DNA of 64,000 bases. It comes from Ogataea parapolymorpha DL-1 (Eukaryota; Ascomycota; Pichiomycetes; Pichiales; Pichiaceae). A program made the position numbers and the translations under genes. Of the stretch, positions 50,425 through 60,124 are shown piece by piece. The stretch's first letter is position 1; each line of letters opens with the position of its first letter. Under the pieces are notes generated by a model that saw nothing but the letters and a program-made list of their open reading frames with translations, made no database searches and was not told the origin of the DNA. The stretch is taken from the NCBI RefSeq assembly GCF_000187245.1, contig NC_027863.1:804735-868734 (forward strand), written 5' to 3'.

Positions 50425-51005
50425 CTAAACGACTTCGGCAAAGGAGGCATCTATTGGCTTCTCCATGAGGACAGCATGGGGCAGAACAACTGCAGCACTC
50501 GCTGTTGCAAGCCAGATCAATGTGGTAAAGGGGTTGGCCACGAAAAGCAGTGGTAGATTGATCAACAACAGAGTGGAGTAAATTGCTGATTTAGACAGCT
50601 TGAAACCTCTGAACTGAAGCTCGTCCGAATTTTTGAACAGCAGCTGTGTCAGGTAAACAATAAGCACGTCGGCTGCCAAAATGAAAAACAATAAAAGGTT
50701 GGTCAGAATGCAATAGCAACAGATGATGCCTGTGATGAGAATGTAGTTTGAACTGAAGTATGTCAAGTTGAAATTCACTCTTTGCTGAACTTCGAATATG
50801 CCGCTTGGCTTGCTCATTCTTCTGAAATCGAAAAAGTCTTGTGGACTTCTAAGCGACCGAAGTCGGCTTTGGAACGACGATGTCGTATCAGTCTAATAGT
50901 CAGTATACTTCGAGATCCATAGCTATGGCAAATTCTTACCTTCAGCTTGTCAAAGTCAAAATTCGTGGTGAAAGAGCTAAATTGCGCAGGAACAAACGAA
51001 CTCAT
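50425..51005 (-). CDS. YIP3: PRA1-family Rab-interacting membrane protein (spliced)
   Basis: Exon 1 (51005-50940) codes 22 residues (MSSFVPAQFSSFTTNFDFDK onward); exon 2 (50892-50425) completes a 177-residue protein, against 176 in S. cerevisiae Yip3. The join is phase 0 and restores SSFQSRLRSLRSPQDFFDF, which aligns with the yeast protein before the point where an inner ATG would otherwise start. The PRA1 core has two hydrophobic hairpins and the ending HAVLMEKPID. Yip3 binds prenylated Rab proteins and acts in ER-to-Golgi traffic. The S. cerevisiae gene is also interrupted by an intron. Confidence 0.9.
50893..50939 (-). other. YIP3: 47-nt intron in YIP3
   Basis: On the minus strand the donor GTAAGA starts at 50939, the branch-like TACTGAC spans 50905-50899 and the acceptor TAG ends at 50893, 7 nt after the branch adenine. 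The splice restores residues shared with S. cerevisiae Yip3 on both sides. Confidence 0.88.
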
Positions 51006-51093
51006 GGCGCCCCTACTCGTGTCCGTTTTTTTCTCTGCTCGATTTATTTTTCGATCGTGATTTTTTCCAAATATGAAGTGTGCACGACTCATG

Positions 51094-52113
51094 TCAGCCC
51101 AAATTCTGTGTGTTTCCGCTTCCTCTGGGGTTGTTGTCAGTGAACTCGTCCCATTCGCGGTTCTTGTATGTAAGCCTATCGACGTCCTCTTCATTATCCT
51201 CGTCAAATTCTTTTTCCGGCAAGGATTCTTTGACCATGCCCCCATTTGCCAGTTCTTGGTCCACAAGCTCTTCCACGGTCATCGTGGGTAGAACCTGGCC
51301 CGTTCCAAAGACCTTCTTCTGTAGCTGGTCACGGGATGGCACAATCGTGAAAGGCCGCAGGACCTTGCCGTCCTTTGACAGTATTGGATTAGTTAGGGAC
51401 TCCACTTTGTCAGTGTAGGTTTCGTCGAATTTCTTCTGTCTCTCTCTTTCATCCGGCTCCTGAACCGGTTCAATGGGGCGAGCAGGCATGTTGGCCAGAA
51501 CCTCAATTTCCATCAGATTCGATTCAATGCTCTGGAACGACTTCAAAGCAAAATACTTGAGCTGATCAAGGTAGACTTGTCTCACTACTTCGTCGTCCAG
51601 ATTATGGAAATCTGACGACTCCAGGATCTTAAGCTTCTCTTTGAACTCTTTTTCCATCTTGAACTCGTCGATCTTGCTTTGTCTTCTCGTCACAGGATCT
51701 TTGGAGCGCAATTCGTCAATTTGCGGGTCATATGATGTTTTTACAGCGTCCAATTTTGATCGCTGCTCTTTATCTAATATTCCGTAATTTTCCAAGGTGT
51801 AAAGGAACTGCAAATACAAGCTATTGCAGGTCTTAAGGGTGGAGGCCCTATTGATGACGGTATTTCCAAGGACCTGTGCAATATAGAAATCGATTGCCAA
51901 GTAGCGCAAGTGGCCTGTGCTCACCTCATCAATGTCCTCATTGACACTGAATAATGCCATTTGCTGGACGGACTTCTTGACCGAATTCAGCGAGTCAAGA
52001 ACATTTTTCAGCTCTTCCTTGTATTCAGCAGAATCTCTCCGCAATGGCAAACTGTCGAGTTTTTCCACAAGCTGCAAAGCCTCCGTAAATTTCACTGATA
52101 GCGGTTTAGACAT
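51094..52113 (-). CDS. TAP42: PP2A/Sit4-associated TOR pathway protein
   Basis: A 339-residue alpha4/Tap42 protein, which binds the catalytic subunits of PP2A and Sit4 and links them to TORC1. The N-terminal domain is alpha-helical (FTEALQLVEKLDSLPLRRDS). The C-terminus has LTNPILSKDGKVLRPFTIV, TMTVEELVDQELANGG and the end KNREWDEFTDNNPRGSGNT, all diagnostic. The frame has another ATG 14 codons upstream (52155), but that part is a Lys/Ile run coded by a poly-A tract and is probably leader; family members start near 52113. Confidence 0.95.
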   Translation of the reverse strand: MSKPLSVKFTEALQLVEKLDSLPLRRDSAEYKEELKNVLDSLNSVKKSVQQMALFSVNEDIDEVSTGHLRYLAIDFYIAQVLGNTVINRASTLKTCNSLYLQFLYTLENYGILDKEQRSKLDAVKTSYDPQIDELRSKDPVTRRQSKIDEFKMEKEFKEKLKILESSDFHNLDDEVVRQVYLDQLKYFALKSFQSIESNLMEIEVLANMPARPIEPVQEPDERERQKKFDETYTDKVESLTNPILSKDGKVLRPFTIVPSRDQLQKKVFGTGQVLPTMTVEELVDQELANGGMVKESLPEKEFDEDNEEDVDRLTYKNREWDEFTDNNPRGSGNTQNLG

Positions 52114-52200
52114 AGTCACCTTAATTTTTTTTTTTATAACCTTTATTTGATTCATTCATTAAAACCATTATACAAATTACATCATGAGATCCTTTTTTCG

Positions 52201-53784
52201 TTAGTTAGGTTCCACTTTCAAACGCTTGGCTTCATTTCCCTGCTGGTGAGCATGGTAACGTTGCTCCGCATGTTTCTTGGAGGCATCTCTTTGTTTGACT
52301 AGGTCTGTAAGCTCTTCAATACGTCTCTTCAACAGAGCTTCTCTCTGTTTCGAAGCAGCATCCATAGCTTCCAACTCTGAAATCCGTGTTTTGTATAAAT
52401 CGTTGACGAGTTCAAGTTCTGAAATTCTTGTCCGGAGATCCTCTGATGAAGACATGTTCGAATGGCTTCTTTGCTCCATCTGTTGCGAATAACCTCTGCT
52501 GGCAGGTTTAGAATCTGCAGGCATGACCAGTGGTGACATCTTCTGGTTGGAACTCTGCATGCCGCCGTTCACTGGGAAGTTTTTCAGTGGAGGCAACTTC
52601 TCAGACCCGTTCGGAACGAATTGAGAGGATGAGTTGTTGAGTGAGTACTGAGGGCCAAAACTAGGTGACAGAATCGACTGCAACGGAGTTGGCTGGTGTC
52701 CATGGTCCAACGACGTCAGCTTTGTGGGTCCGAATGGAGGAGTGGCATGGTTATTGAGTTCCGTAGCAGGAGAGTAAGGCTTACTGATGCTGGAAATAGA
52801 AGGTAATTTCTGTGGAGGGGACGAAGGCCTATTGGACAATTCGCTGTCGAGTTTCATGCCTGGAATTTTGTCGCTGGAGCTTTGTTGACTCAGCGTTTCC
52901 AGTGCCCCAGCGGCATGTAGCATGGCCTCTCTACCCAGATTCTGATTGCTCGACCTCTCTGAGGATTGCGGGTGGTTGTATTGAGGAGTTGACACGTTGC
53001 CGGAACCAGTCGACAACAGTAACGGCGACGTGACCTTGGCCAGATTGCCAGCATACTGCGTTGGAGCAGACGCAGGATAATGTAAAGGCTGTACATTGTT
53101 CTGGTTTTTATTGAGCCATGGGTTTGTGGATGAGTATGAGTACTGGTTACCTGGAGATTGCTGTCCATTTGAGTCTTGTTGATTGCGAGGCAAAAGTGGT
53201 AAGATCACAGGGGACTTATTATCAACCTGTGAATTCGATCCGTTGGTTGTAGAATTCAAAATTGGAGAGGACTCTTTGGATTGGCCACCTTGTGTTTTCG
53301 TGTTTGGTTTGTATTGTTTGGGAGAAAACTTAGTAACCTTGCCATTCGAAGACGAATCTTTAGCCTTGAGTTCAGGAGTGTTCGGATTCGATTTTGAATT
53401 GTTGTGTTTGACTCTGTTCCTCGACTTGATCACGTCACTTTTCAAAGAGATAGGCCGTGGACGGCCGTGAAGTTTAAGGAACAGACCACAAGCATTGCAA
53501 AGCACCTGACCAGTTTCGTCTCTTCTCCATAATGGGGTGGTCTGAGTCTTACAGTTTTTGCACGTGGGCGTAGACATATTTTGTTTGGTAGTAGTGGCAC
53601 CGTTACTTTGAGTAGTGGTGGTTGTCTTAGCGTTAGGATGTAGCGGGTCGGAGCCTGATGGTGGCGAGCCCTCTGTTCCCGGAGATGTGGAGGAGTAGTG
53701 AGTGGACTCCAGTGAGTTGTGCTTGACGGCAGTTGGTGATGATGGAGTGAATTTTGGCTTCAACAAGGATATGTTGTGCGACAT
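52201..53784 (-). CDS. GZF3: GATA-type zinc-finger regulator with C-terminal coiled coil (Gzf3/Dal80-like)
   Basis: A 527-residue regulator. One GATA finger (Cys75-X2-Cys78-X17-Cys96-X2-Cys99, with [20 protein letters not shown]) is followed by the basic tail [19 protein letters not shown]. The C-terminal 100 residues form a leucine-zipper coiled coil ([20 protein letters not shown]). One finger plus a coiled coil marks the Dal80/Gzf3 repressors of nitrogen catabolite genes, unlike the activators Gln3 and Gat1. The long middle part is Ser/Pro/Asn-rich. The promoter holds GATAA sites, so control by itself and related GATA factors is likely. Confidence 0.85.
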   Translation of the reverse strand: MSHNISLLKPKFTPSSPTAVKHNSLESTHYSSTSPGTEGSPPSGSDPLHPNAKTTTTTQSNGATTTKQNMSTPTCKNCKTQTTPLWRRDETGQVLCNACGLFLKLHGRPRPISLKSDVIKSRNRVKHNNSKSNPNTPELKAKDSSSNGKVTKFSPKQYKPNTKTQGGQSKESSPILNSTTNGSNSQVDNKSPVILPLLPRNQQDSNGQQSPGNQYSYSSTNPWLNKNQNNVQPLHYPASAPTQYAGNLAKVTSPLLLSTGSGNVSTPQYNHPQSSERSSNQNLGREAMLHAAGALETLSQQSSSDKIPGMKLDSELSNRPSSPPQKLPSISSISKPYSPATELNNHATPPFGPTKLTSLDHGHQPTPLQSILSPSFGPQYSLNNSSSQFVPNGSEKLPPLKNFPVNGGMQSSNQKMSPLVMPADSKPASRGYSQQMEQRSHSNMSSSEDLRTRISELELVNDLYKTRISELEAMDAASKQREALLKRRIEELTDLVKQRDASKKHAEQRYHAHQQGNEAKRLKVEPN

Positions 53785-54449
53785 GGTGGTAAAATCGTAT
53801 TTTGAACTAACGAAAGCCCACCAAATTGAGAATCAAAACAGTCCGATAAAAAAACTTCTTAAAGGTTGCAATGTGGTTGATTATTGGTTTAATAGCCACA
53901 CCGGAGCTTCAAACTAGCTGATATATAGTACAAAACGTCAATTTGGACAAATACGCAAAGTACTTGTTGTCTATCTCTGTTATCTTTTTTCCAGCTGATA
54001 AATATTTTTGCGTGAAACGTTGGACGTGAAAAAAATTTTATTGATCTGGTGCACTACCTGAGAAGCAAAGGGATGATTGATGGCATTATCTAGTCATGCT
54101 ACATAGCTCACAACAAACTACGTCAATTCACGGCCAGGAAAACCAAATCTATTTTGTAGGCGACGATTTTGCTGTTCCGTCAATTCCGACCACTGTCAGG
54201 CATGTATTGGTGTAAAGTTTTATCACCCATATCTTATCAGTGGATGGTCGCTTATCGACCAGAGATGACACGAGAAAAAAATTCTGGGTTCAGCTAGAGA
54301 AATGATCGGCCGGGTAAAATCTAAAAAGCTATCCCTAAATTTGGGCGTCTGTCCTTGACGCCAACATATTTGTACCCCCAATTTCTCTACAACTACTTTC
54401 TCCATCTAAAGTTTACATCCATAGAATCCGCATCACTCTACTCACAAAA
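53785..54449. promoter_or_regulatory. Divergent promoter with clustered GATA sites
   Basis: 665 bp between the divergent GATA-factor and SOD genes. GATAA-type sites lie at 53980-53985 (minus), 53997-54001 (plus), 54221-54226 (minus), 54234-54240 (minus, TGATAAG) and 54252-54257 (minus, GATAAG). The first two are about 200 bp from the GATA gene; the last three are about 190-230 bp from the SOD gene. No gene or RNA is visible. Confidence 0.6.
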
Positions 54450-55199
54450 ATGGTCTCTTCTTCACTCTTATTCGTCGGCGCTCTTGCCGCTGTCGCACTC
54501 GCTGGCCCTGCCCCCGAGAACACAGACTCTCCTAGAAACATTGTTGCCAAAGCTCATCTTGATAGAAAAGACACCAAAGGTATCATTGAGTTCTCCGCAA
54601 AGAACGGCACAGTTAAGGTCCACATTGACGTGACTGGACTTCCCGAAGAGGGAGGACCCTTCTATTATCACATCCACAAAGCTCCCGTTCCAGCAAATGG
54701 TAACTGCGAAGCCACGGGAACGCATTTGAATCCTTATAACGCACCACTTGATGAATGTGATAGCTTCGACGATGATGCTCTCTGCCAGGTCGGAGATCTC
54801 TCTGGAAAGCATGGATGGATCAACACCACCTGTTTCGAGGCTACTTACTACGATCCTTACCTCTCGCTGAATCCTAAGAACAAAGCTTACATCATTGGAC
54901 TCTCTGTCAATCTTCATTTTGCCAATATGACCAAGATCACTTGCGGTACTATTGTCAAGACCAAGGGTAAGTTCAGAAGATATGAAGAAGACTCTTTTGC
55001 CCTGGATGGAAGCACGCCATACATTGAGGAGTACTCGAACTCCACTACCAATTCCAGCTCACCGCTTTGGGCTGCTAACTCCACAAACGGCACCCTGACC
55101 GCATTGGAGTCCACGTACTGTGGTGATGCCTACATGTCGAGTGTCGGCTACACTGGGATGCTTGGAGCCGCTCTTGGCATGGCTGCTGCCTTGATCTAG
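54450..55199 (+). CDS. GPI-anchored Cu-only superoxide dismutase (Sod4/5/6 type)
   Basis: A 249-residue cell-surface protein. A signal peptide (MVSSSLLFVGALAAVALAGP) starts it, and a Ser/Thr/Asn-rich linker followed by a hydrophobic end (GMLGAALGMAAALI) marks a GPI anchor. The core has copper ligands His74 and His76 (YYHIHKAPV), His92 (GTHLNPY) and His156 (SVNLHF), with VGDLSGKHG. The zinc-ligand histidines of ordinary Cu/Zn SOD are absent between His92 and Asp116, as in Candida albicans Sod5. Such enzymes dispose of superoxide outside the cell. Several N-glycosylation sequons are present. Confidence 0.88.
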   Translation: MVSSSLLFVGALAAVALAGPAPENTDSPRNIVAKAHLDRKDTKGIIEFSAKNGTVKVHIDVTGLPEEGGPFYYHIHKAPVPANGNCEATGTHLNPYNAPLDECDSFDDDALCQVGDLSGKHGWINTTCFEATYYDPYLSLNPKNKAYIIGLSVNLHFANMTKITCGTIVKTKGKFRRYEEDSFALDGSTPYIEEYSNSTTNSSSPLWAANSTNGTLTALESTYCGDAYMSSVGYTGMLGAALGMAAALI

Positions 55200-55493
55200 C
55201 GCTCAATGATCGACTGGAGTCGACCGTTAACTATTTAGTATTCGTCCTTTGGAGAAGGATAATATATTTCATTTTTTTTAGTTCTGTAGTACCGACTGCC
55301 CCGAGGTATGTATAACTTTGTAAAGTGTTCTTCTAGAAATTTATGGATAATAACACAATTTTTATTATTATATTTTCCTAGCACTAAAGAGCAACCCAGT
55401 TGCTATATAAATAATTTCGGTGGTACAATTCTTAACGAGTTATTGAAATCGCCATTGAGTCTAAATTGAGTCCCAGGGTTTGTTTATTATAAG

Positions 55494-58400
55494 ATGACCA
55501 TTCTTGTTGCTTCTTTGTAAGTATGCGAAGTCTTGCATTGCTCTAACACGTTCTCTAGATTTCTGCCATATACTGTGCATTTTGAAGTCCAAGACAAGGA
55601 CAAGTATGTCAACAATGAGACTGAATTTGACGATATCGCTGAGCCTATTAGACAGCCGAAAACGAGTGCTTCTTCTAAAGACAAGCAATTAAAGGATGCT
55701 ACCAATACGACTATTTCTTTGATAAAGGCTCTTGCAAAAAACTCGTCAGCTTCGAACTTGAGCCAAACCGATTTAATTGACAACAGGATACAGGTTATCT
55801 CCGAGGATGACGATGGCGAAACTTCGGTATCTACGTCAAATACAGATGGGGCAAACCAGAATGTATCTGTTCAAGAATTCTTCTTCAACAATCCCAAACA
55901 GCCCACGCTGGATGAAATTAGCCATTTGAAGGAAATTTCCAAAAACACACCATCGGTCAATGTGTCGACGTCAACGTTCATACAGCCAAAGTCGAGGGTC
56001 AGCACTACAAAAATCACTGTTTCGTCATCGGTCTCGGAAAAGCAAGCAACAAAAGGCCCTGAGTTGCTACACTCTTCTTTGAAAGTCAACCGCCCTGGGC
56101 TTTCGTCGCGCCGCTCAAGTTCGCAGGTGGCAAAACATGCTTTAGAGAAGCCTTTGGAACGCGAAAAAGACGAGTATCCTCCGGAACACGAGAATGCTTT
56201 TCTACCTGACGAGGATAAGGTGACGCCCTTTGGAGGCTTTTCAAAACCTGATTACCACGACCTTTTCATCAAAGACAACGTTTTTGCAACTGCACCTTGG
56301 AGAGTGGTTGAGTTTGACAAGGGAAATGGTAGCTTGAAGAATGCTATTCGCATTGCGGCCGCCTCTGATCCGGAAACCAAATTTAGATGGGTAGGTGTCT
56401 TGCCCATTCCATCAGATGTGGTTCCACAAACAACCAAAAATAATATAGCAAAAGAGCTGAGCGAGAAGTATGATTCGTCTGTGGCATTTGTGGATGATGT
56501 CACTTTCCATGGCCACTATACCAGTTTTTCGAAAGAAATCTTATGGCCAATTTTTCACTACCAGATCCCTGACAATCCAAAGTCAAATGCTTTCGAGAAC
56601 CATTCGTGGAAACATTACGAGAAGTTAAATCAGGCAGTTGCAGACCAAATTGTTTCGCAGTATAAGGAAGGTGATATTGTCTGGGTGCATGACTACCATC
56701 TCATGCTCGTTCCTAAAATGATACGTGAAAAGATACCAAATGCCAAAATTGGGTTCTTCTTACATGTGTCGTTCCCTTCGAGTGAGGTATTCCGCTGTCT
56801 CGCGCAGAGAAACAATATCCTGGAAGGTCTTCTAGGAGCTGACTGCATTACTTTCCAGACAGAGGAATACGTGAGACACTTTTACCAGACGTGCAACCGA
56901 CTACTCCTAGCGGACTTTGATGAGTACGGAATCAGGTACAAAGATAGAGTCATCAGTGTCAACGGTAATCCTATCGGAGTCGACGCCGAATTACTCAACA
57001 AGAGATTGCATAACAATTTATGTCTCAACTGGAGAAAACTAGTCAGAGAGAGATGGGCAGATAAGAAACTTATTGTCAGCAGAGACAAAATTGATAGAAT
57101 TAGAGGAATCAAAGAGAAATTATTGGCATACGAGCGCTTTTTGAATGATAATCCAGAACGTGTTTCTGATACTATACTCATTCTTATCTATACGAAGGCC
57201 AAGCTGGATAAAGATGATGATTTTGAGACATCAATTTTCAATATAGCCGAAAGGATCAACGCGAAATCGAGCAACATCTCCACCGATCAGCCTGTCATAT
57301 TCCTCCACCAGGATATTGAGTTTGAGCAATACTTGGCGCTCCTGGCAGAGGCAGATTTGTTCATTATCTCTACCCTTAGAGAAGGAATGAACCTCACGTC
57401 CCAAGAGTTTGTTGTTGCGGCACAAGAAACCCATTCTCCTTTGATCATGAGCGAGTTTGTTGGTTCAGCACAGGTGATGACAGAAGGTCCTCTTTTGACC
57501 AACCCGTATGATGTCAAACAGGTGGCAGAAAACATCAAGCTCGGCCTGGAGATGTCTCCCGAGGAGAAGCTCCAGAGATGGAAAAAAATGTATGCCACCA
57601 TCCTCAAACACGACTCCCAGTCGTGGGTGAAGAATTGTATTCACGACATCGAAACAGCTTTTGCAAGCAATCGCAAAGACTGCTCTTCTGAATTGACGCA
57701 ATTATCCCAGGCCCTGTTCAAGGAAAAGTACCACAGCTTGCCTAATCCAGAAAGCAAACGGTTGTTCATTATAAATCTCGGCAACCTCGTTTCCAAGGTG
57801 AATATTCCGGGCTCCTTGATCAATCCTGTTCAGCACGAATACATCATTTCAACGCTTTTCAATCTTGCGAACGACCCGAATAATATCGTGTACGTTTTCA
57901 GTTTCCTGAAACGGTCCGACTTGTTGCGCAGGTATCGCAGAATCGGCGAGCTTGGTCTCATTGCCGAGAACGGAGGCTATATCAAGCTCCCAAACAGCAA
58001 CGAATGGTTCACCGTGATTGACGAGAATGAGCTTACCTGGATGCCAACCGTCATAGAGGTGATGAACGCTTTGTGCGAAAGATTGCCGGGATCATTCGTT
58101 GAGGTGGAGGAGTGTACTGTTCGCTTCCACACCGAGAACTGCTCTGACGTGGACAGGGACCACAAGCTCAAATTAGTTGGAGAGCTTATTACACACGTGA
58201 ATGAGTTATACTCCAAAGAATTTAATCTACATGCCAATCTTATCAACGGCATTGTTATTGTGCAAGAGGCTAATTTGATTGTTCGTGCGCTCTCGTTTGT
58301 GATGAACCAGAACTCCTTCGATGGCCATTTGAGAAAAATTCCATCGTCGTCACTTACAAGTCCTGTTTCCCAGCCATCCGACCTGACAATGTCATTCAAG

Positions 58401-58628
58401 GATCAACCTCAGCTCAAACACAATCTAGGTTTTGTCATGGCTGCTGGTGGAAACACGCCAGTGGACGAAGAAGTGTTCAATTATTTCAACAGCTTGGAAT
58501 TCGATATTGAAAATAAGTTCACCATTAGGGTCGGACAGGATCATTCTAACTCAAAAGCAGAGGAAAAATTATCGGGTGTCAATGAATTATTTAGGATTTT
58601 GTCCACGGTCATCGCCAACGACAAATGA
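55494..58628 (+). CDS. TPS3: Trehalose-6-phosphate synthase complex regulatory subunit (spliced)
   Basis: Exons 55494-55516 and 55559-58628 give 1030 residues. The splice recreates the N-terminus MTILVASLFLPYTVHFE, nearly identical in pattern to S. cerevisiae Tps3 and Tsl1. After a disordered Ser-rich segment come a glycosyltransferase-20-like domain (about 220-700: VGVLPIPSDVV, VWVHDYHLMLVPKMIR, LREGMNLTSQEFVVA) and a phosphatase-like domain. The protein holds and regulates Tps1 and Tps2. S. cerevisiae has the duplicates TPS3 and TSL1; this single gene is equally related, and I use TPS3 because TIF11 and TRM732 lie next to it, as in yeast. Confidence 0.92.
55517..55558 (+). other. TPS3: 42-nt intron in codon 8 of TPS3
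   Basis: The donor GTAAGT starts at 55517, the branch-like CTCTAAC spans 55541-55547 and the acceptor TAG ends at 55558, 12 nt after the branch adenine. Exon 1 has only 23 nt. The join completes a Leu codon and the conserved ASLFLPY motif. Confidence 0.9.
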
Positions 58629-59519
58629 TCATCGTCTAAAACGTTTGTTCGGCTGCGGTCTGCGTGGCGTTCCATATTTGCTGTTATCATATAGTTCGTT
58701 GATTTCGTCTATAAGGGGTTTATCTTCAATAATGTCAAACTGATGGAAAGTGTCGTAAACGAGATCAAATTCCGTTATTGATCCATTTTCCCTGTTGATT
58801 TGCCAGAGATTCTCTTTGCCTCGTTTCTGTCGTTCTCGGTCGGCCTCGATCCTAGCCAAAAGCTGTTTGCGCGTTTTTGCGAATGTGTCCTGCAGGGGCT
58901 CTGTCGGAGACTGTATATGGTGCTTATCTATAAAAAGACGTTCGTATTGAGACTGGCGTCTTTTCTCCAGTAGGAACTCCCACGCACAATCCAGCTGGCC
59001 ATCGATGGACTCCGGAAGATCTTTGTCTGTGTACAACGGTTTTTCGTCGAACTGGAGCTGAAGCTCGATTCTATTTCTATCCATATCAGTTAGCAAGTTG
59101 GAGCCATATTTGGCTTTGTATTCTTTGAGATTTGTGAACTTGCATGATCTGGAGATGTTTACCAATATCGTGTAAGCAGCATGGAGATTGGTTAGCAATC
59201 TGGTCTCGCAGGACACGGTATCAGGCTTTGGAGGAAGGATTTTGGTAAGTATAAGTTTCATGTCCTTGATAATTGAAGATATGTATGGTTTCTGTGAGTC
59301 ATGCTGGCAGTATACAATCAATTCCTCAAGGAATTGGAAGATGTTGATGCGAATATTGAGGTCTGCGGCGTCGAGACTCTCCAAAATAACAGAATAAAGG
59401 TCGTCCTGAAGCTCCTTGTGTTTCAACAAAAACTTGGCACACTGTTGAGCAGCCTGTTTCGACGGCGTGAGCGAGCTCAGCTGTTTGGTTAGATAGACTC
59501 TCGCCTCGAAGGAGTCCAT
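58629..59519 (-). CDS. CTK3: CTD kinase I gamma subunit
   Basis: A 296-residue protein, the length of S. cerevisiae Ctk3. CTDK-I phosphorylates Ser2 of the RNA polymerase II tail; Ctk3 binds the cyclin Ctk2 and stabilises the complex. The N-terminus (MDSFEARVYLTKQLSSLTPS) opens a CID-like helical domain. The C-terminal RIEADRERQKRGKENLWQIN and the following EFDLVYDTFHQFD match the yeast family. Its stop codon directly abuts that of TPS3. It shares a 103-bp divergent promoter with TIF11. Confidence 0.88.
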   Translation of the reverse strand: MDSFEARVYLTKQLSSLTPSKQAAQQCAKFLLKHKELQDDLYSVILESLDAADLNIRINIFQFLEELIVYCQHDSQKPYISSIIKDMKLILTKILPPKPDTVSCETRLLTNLHAAYTILVNISRSCKFTNLKEYKAKYGSNLLTDMDRNRIELQLQFDEKPLYTDKDLPESIDGQLDCAWEFLLEKRRQSQYERLFIDKHHIQSPTEPLQDTFAKTRKQLLARIEADRERQKRGKENLWQINRENGSITEFDLVYDTFHQFDIIEDKPLIDEINELYDNSKYGTPRRPQPNKRFRR

Positions 59520-59622
59520 GGCCTAAAAGGTTCCGGGTAATGAATAAATATTGTAGATGTTCTGGCACAGCCAATTTCCTCAGGTGAAGAAAAAAAATTT
59601 TACTAGATTTGTTCTGGACAAA

Positions 59623-60078
59623 ATGGCTAATAAAGGAAAGGGCAAAGGAGGAAAGAATAGAAGAAGAGGCAAGAACGAGAACTGGTCTCAGAAGAGAGAG
59701 CTCATTTACAAGGATGAGCAGCAGGAATACGCACAGATCACAAAAATGCTGGGTAACGGCCGCGTGCAAGCAGCTTGTTTTGACGGTGTCACCAGAATTG
59801 CGCATATCAGAGGAAAATTGAGAAAGAAGGTTTGGATGGCGCAAGGAGACATCATTCTTGTTGCCTTGAGAGAGTTTCAGGACAACCAGGCCGATGTGGT
59901 GCATAAATATACCGCGGACGAAGCTCGTACGCTGATTTCTCAAGGAGAGCTTCCCGAAACAGCAAAGATCAACCAAACGGATACATTCGGTGAGGACGTG
60001 GACGACGACGCTAACTTTGAATTTGGAAATGAAAGTGAAGAGGATGAAGAGGAGGAGTTGGATATTGACGATATCTAA
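59623..60078 (+). CDS. TIF11: Translation initiation factor eIF1A
   Basis: A 151-residue eIF1A, which with eIF1 promotes scanning and start-codon choice on the 40S subunit. The basic N-terminal tail, OB-fold core ([58 protein letters not shown]) and acidic tail ending EELDIDDI match S. cerevisiae Tif11 (153). The frame extends 22 codons upstream to 59557, but that part is not in the family, so the ATG at 59623 is used. Confidence 0.97.
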   Translation: MANKGKGKGGKNRRRGKNENWSQKRELIYKDEQQEYAQITKMLGNGRVQAACFDGVTRIAHIRGKLRKKVWMAQGDIILVALREFQDNQADVVHKYTADEARTLISQGELPETAKINQTDTFGEDVDDDANFEFGNESEEDEEEELDIDDI

Positions 60079-60124
60079 AGGAGGTGTATATGGTCTCTAT
60101 GTATTCTTGCTCAATTTCGGGGTG

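Noticed and set aside
52153..52155. Upstream in-frame ATG for TAP42
   Set aside because: The added residues are coded by a poly-A/T tract and have no counterpart in the family.
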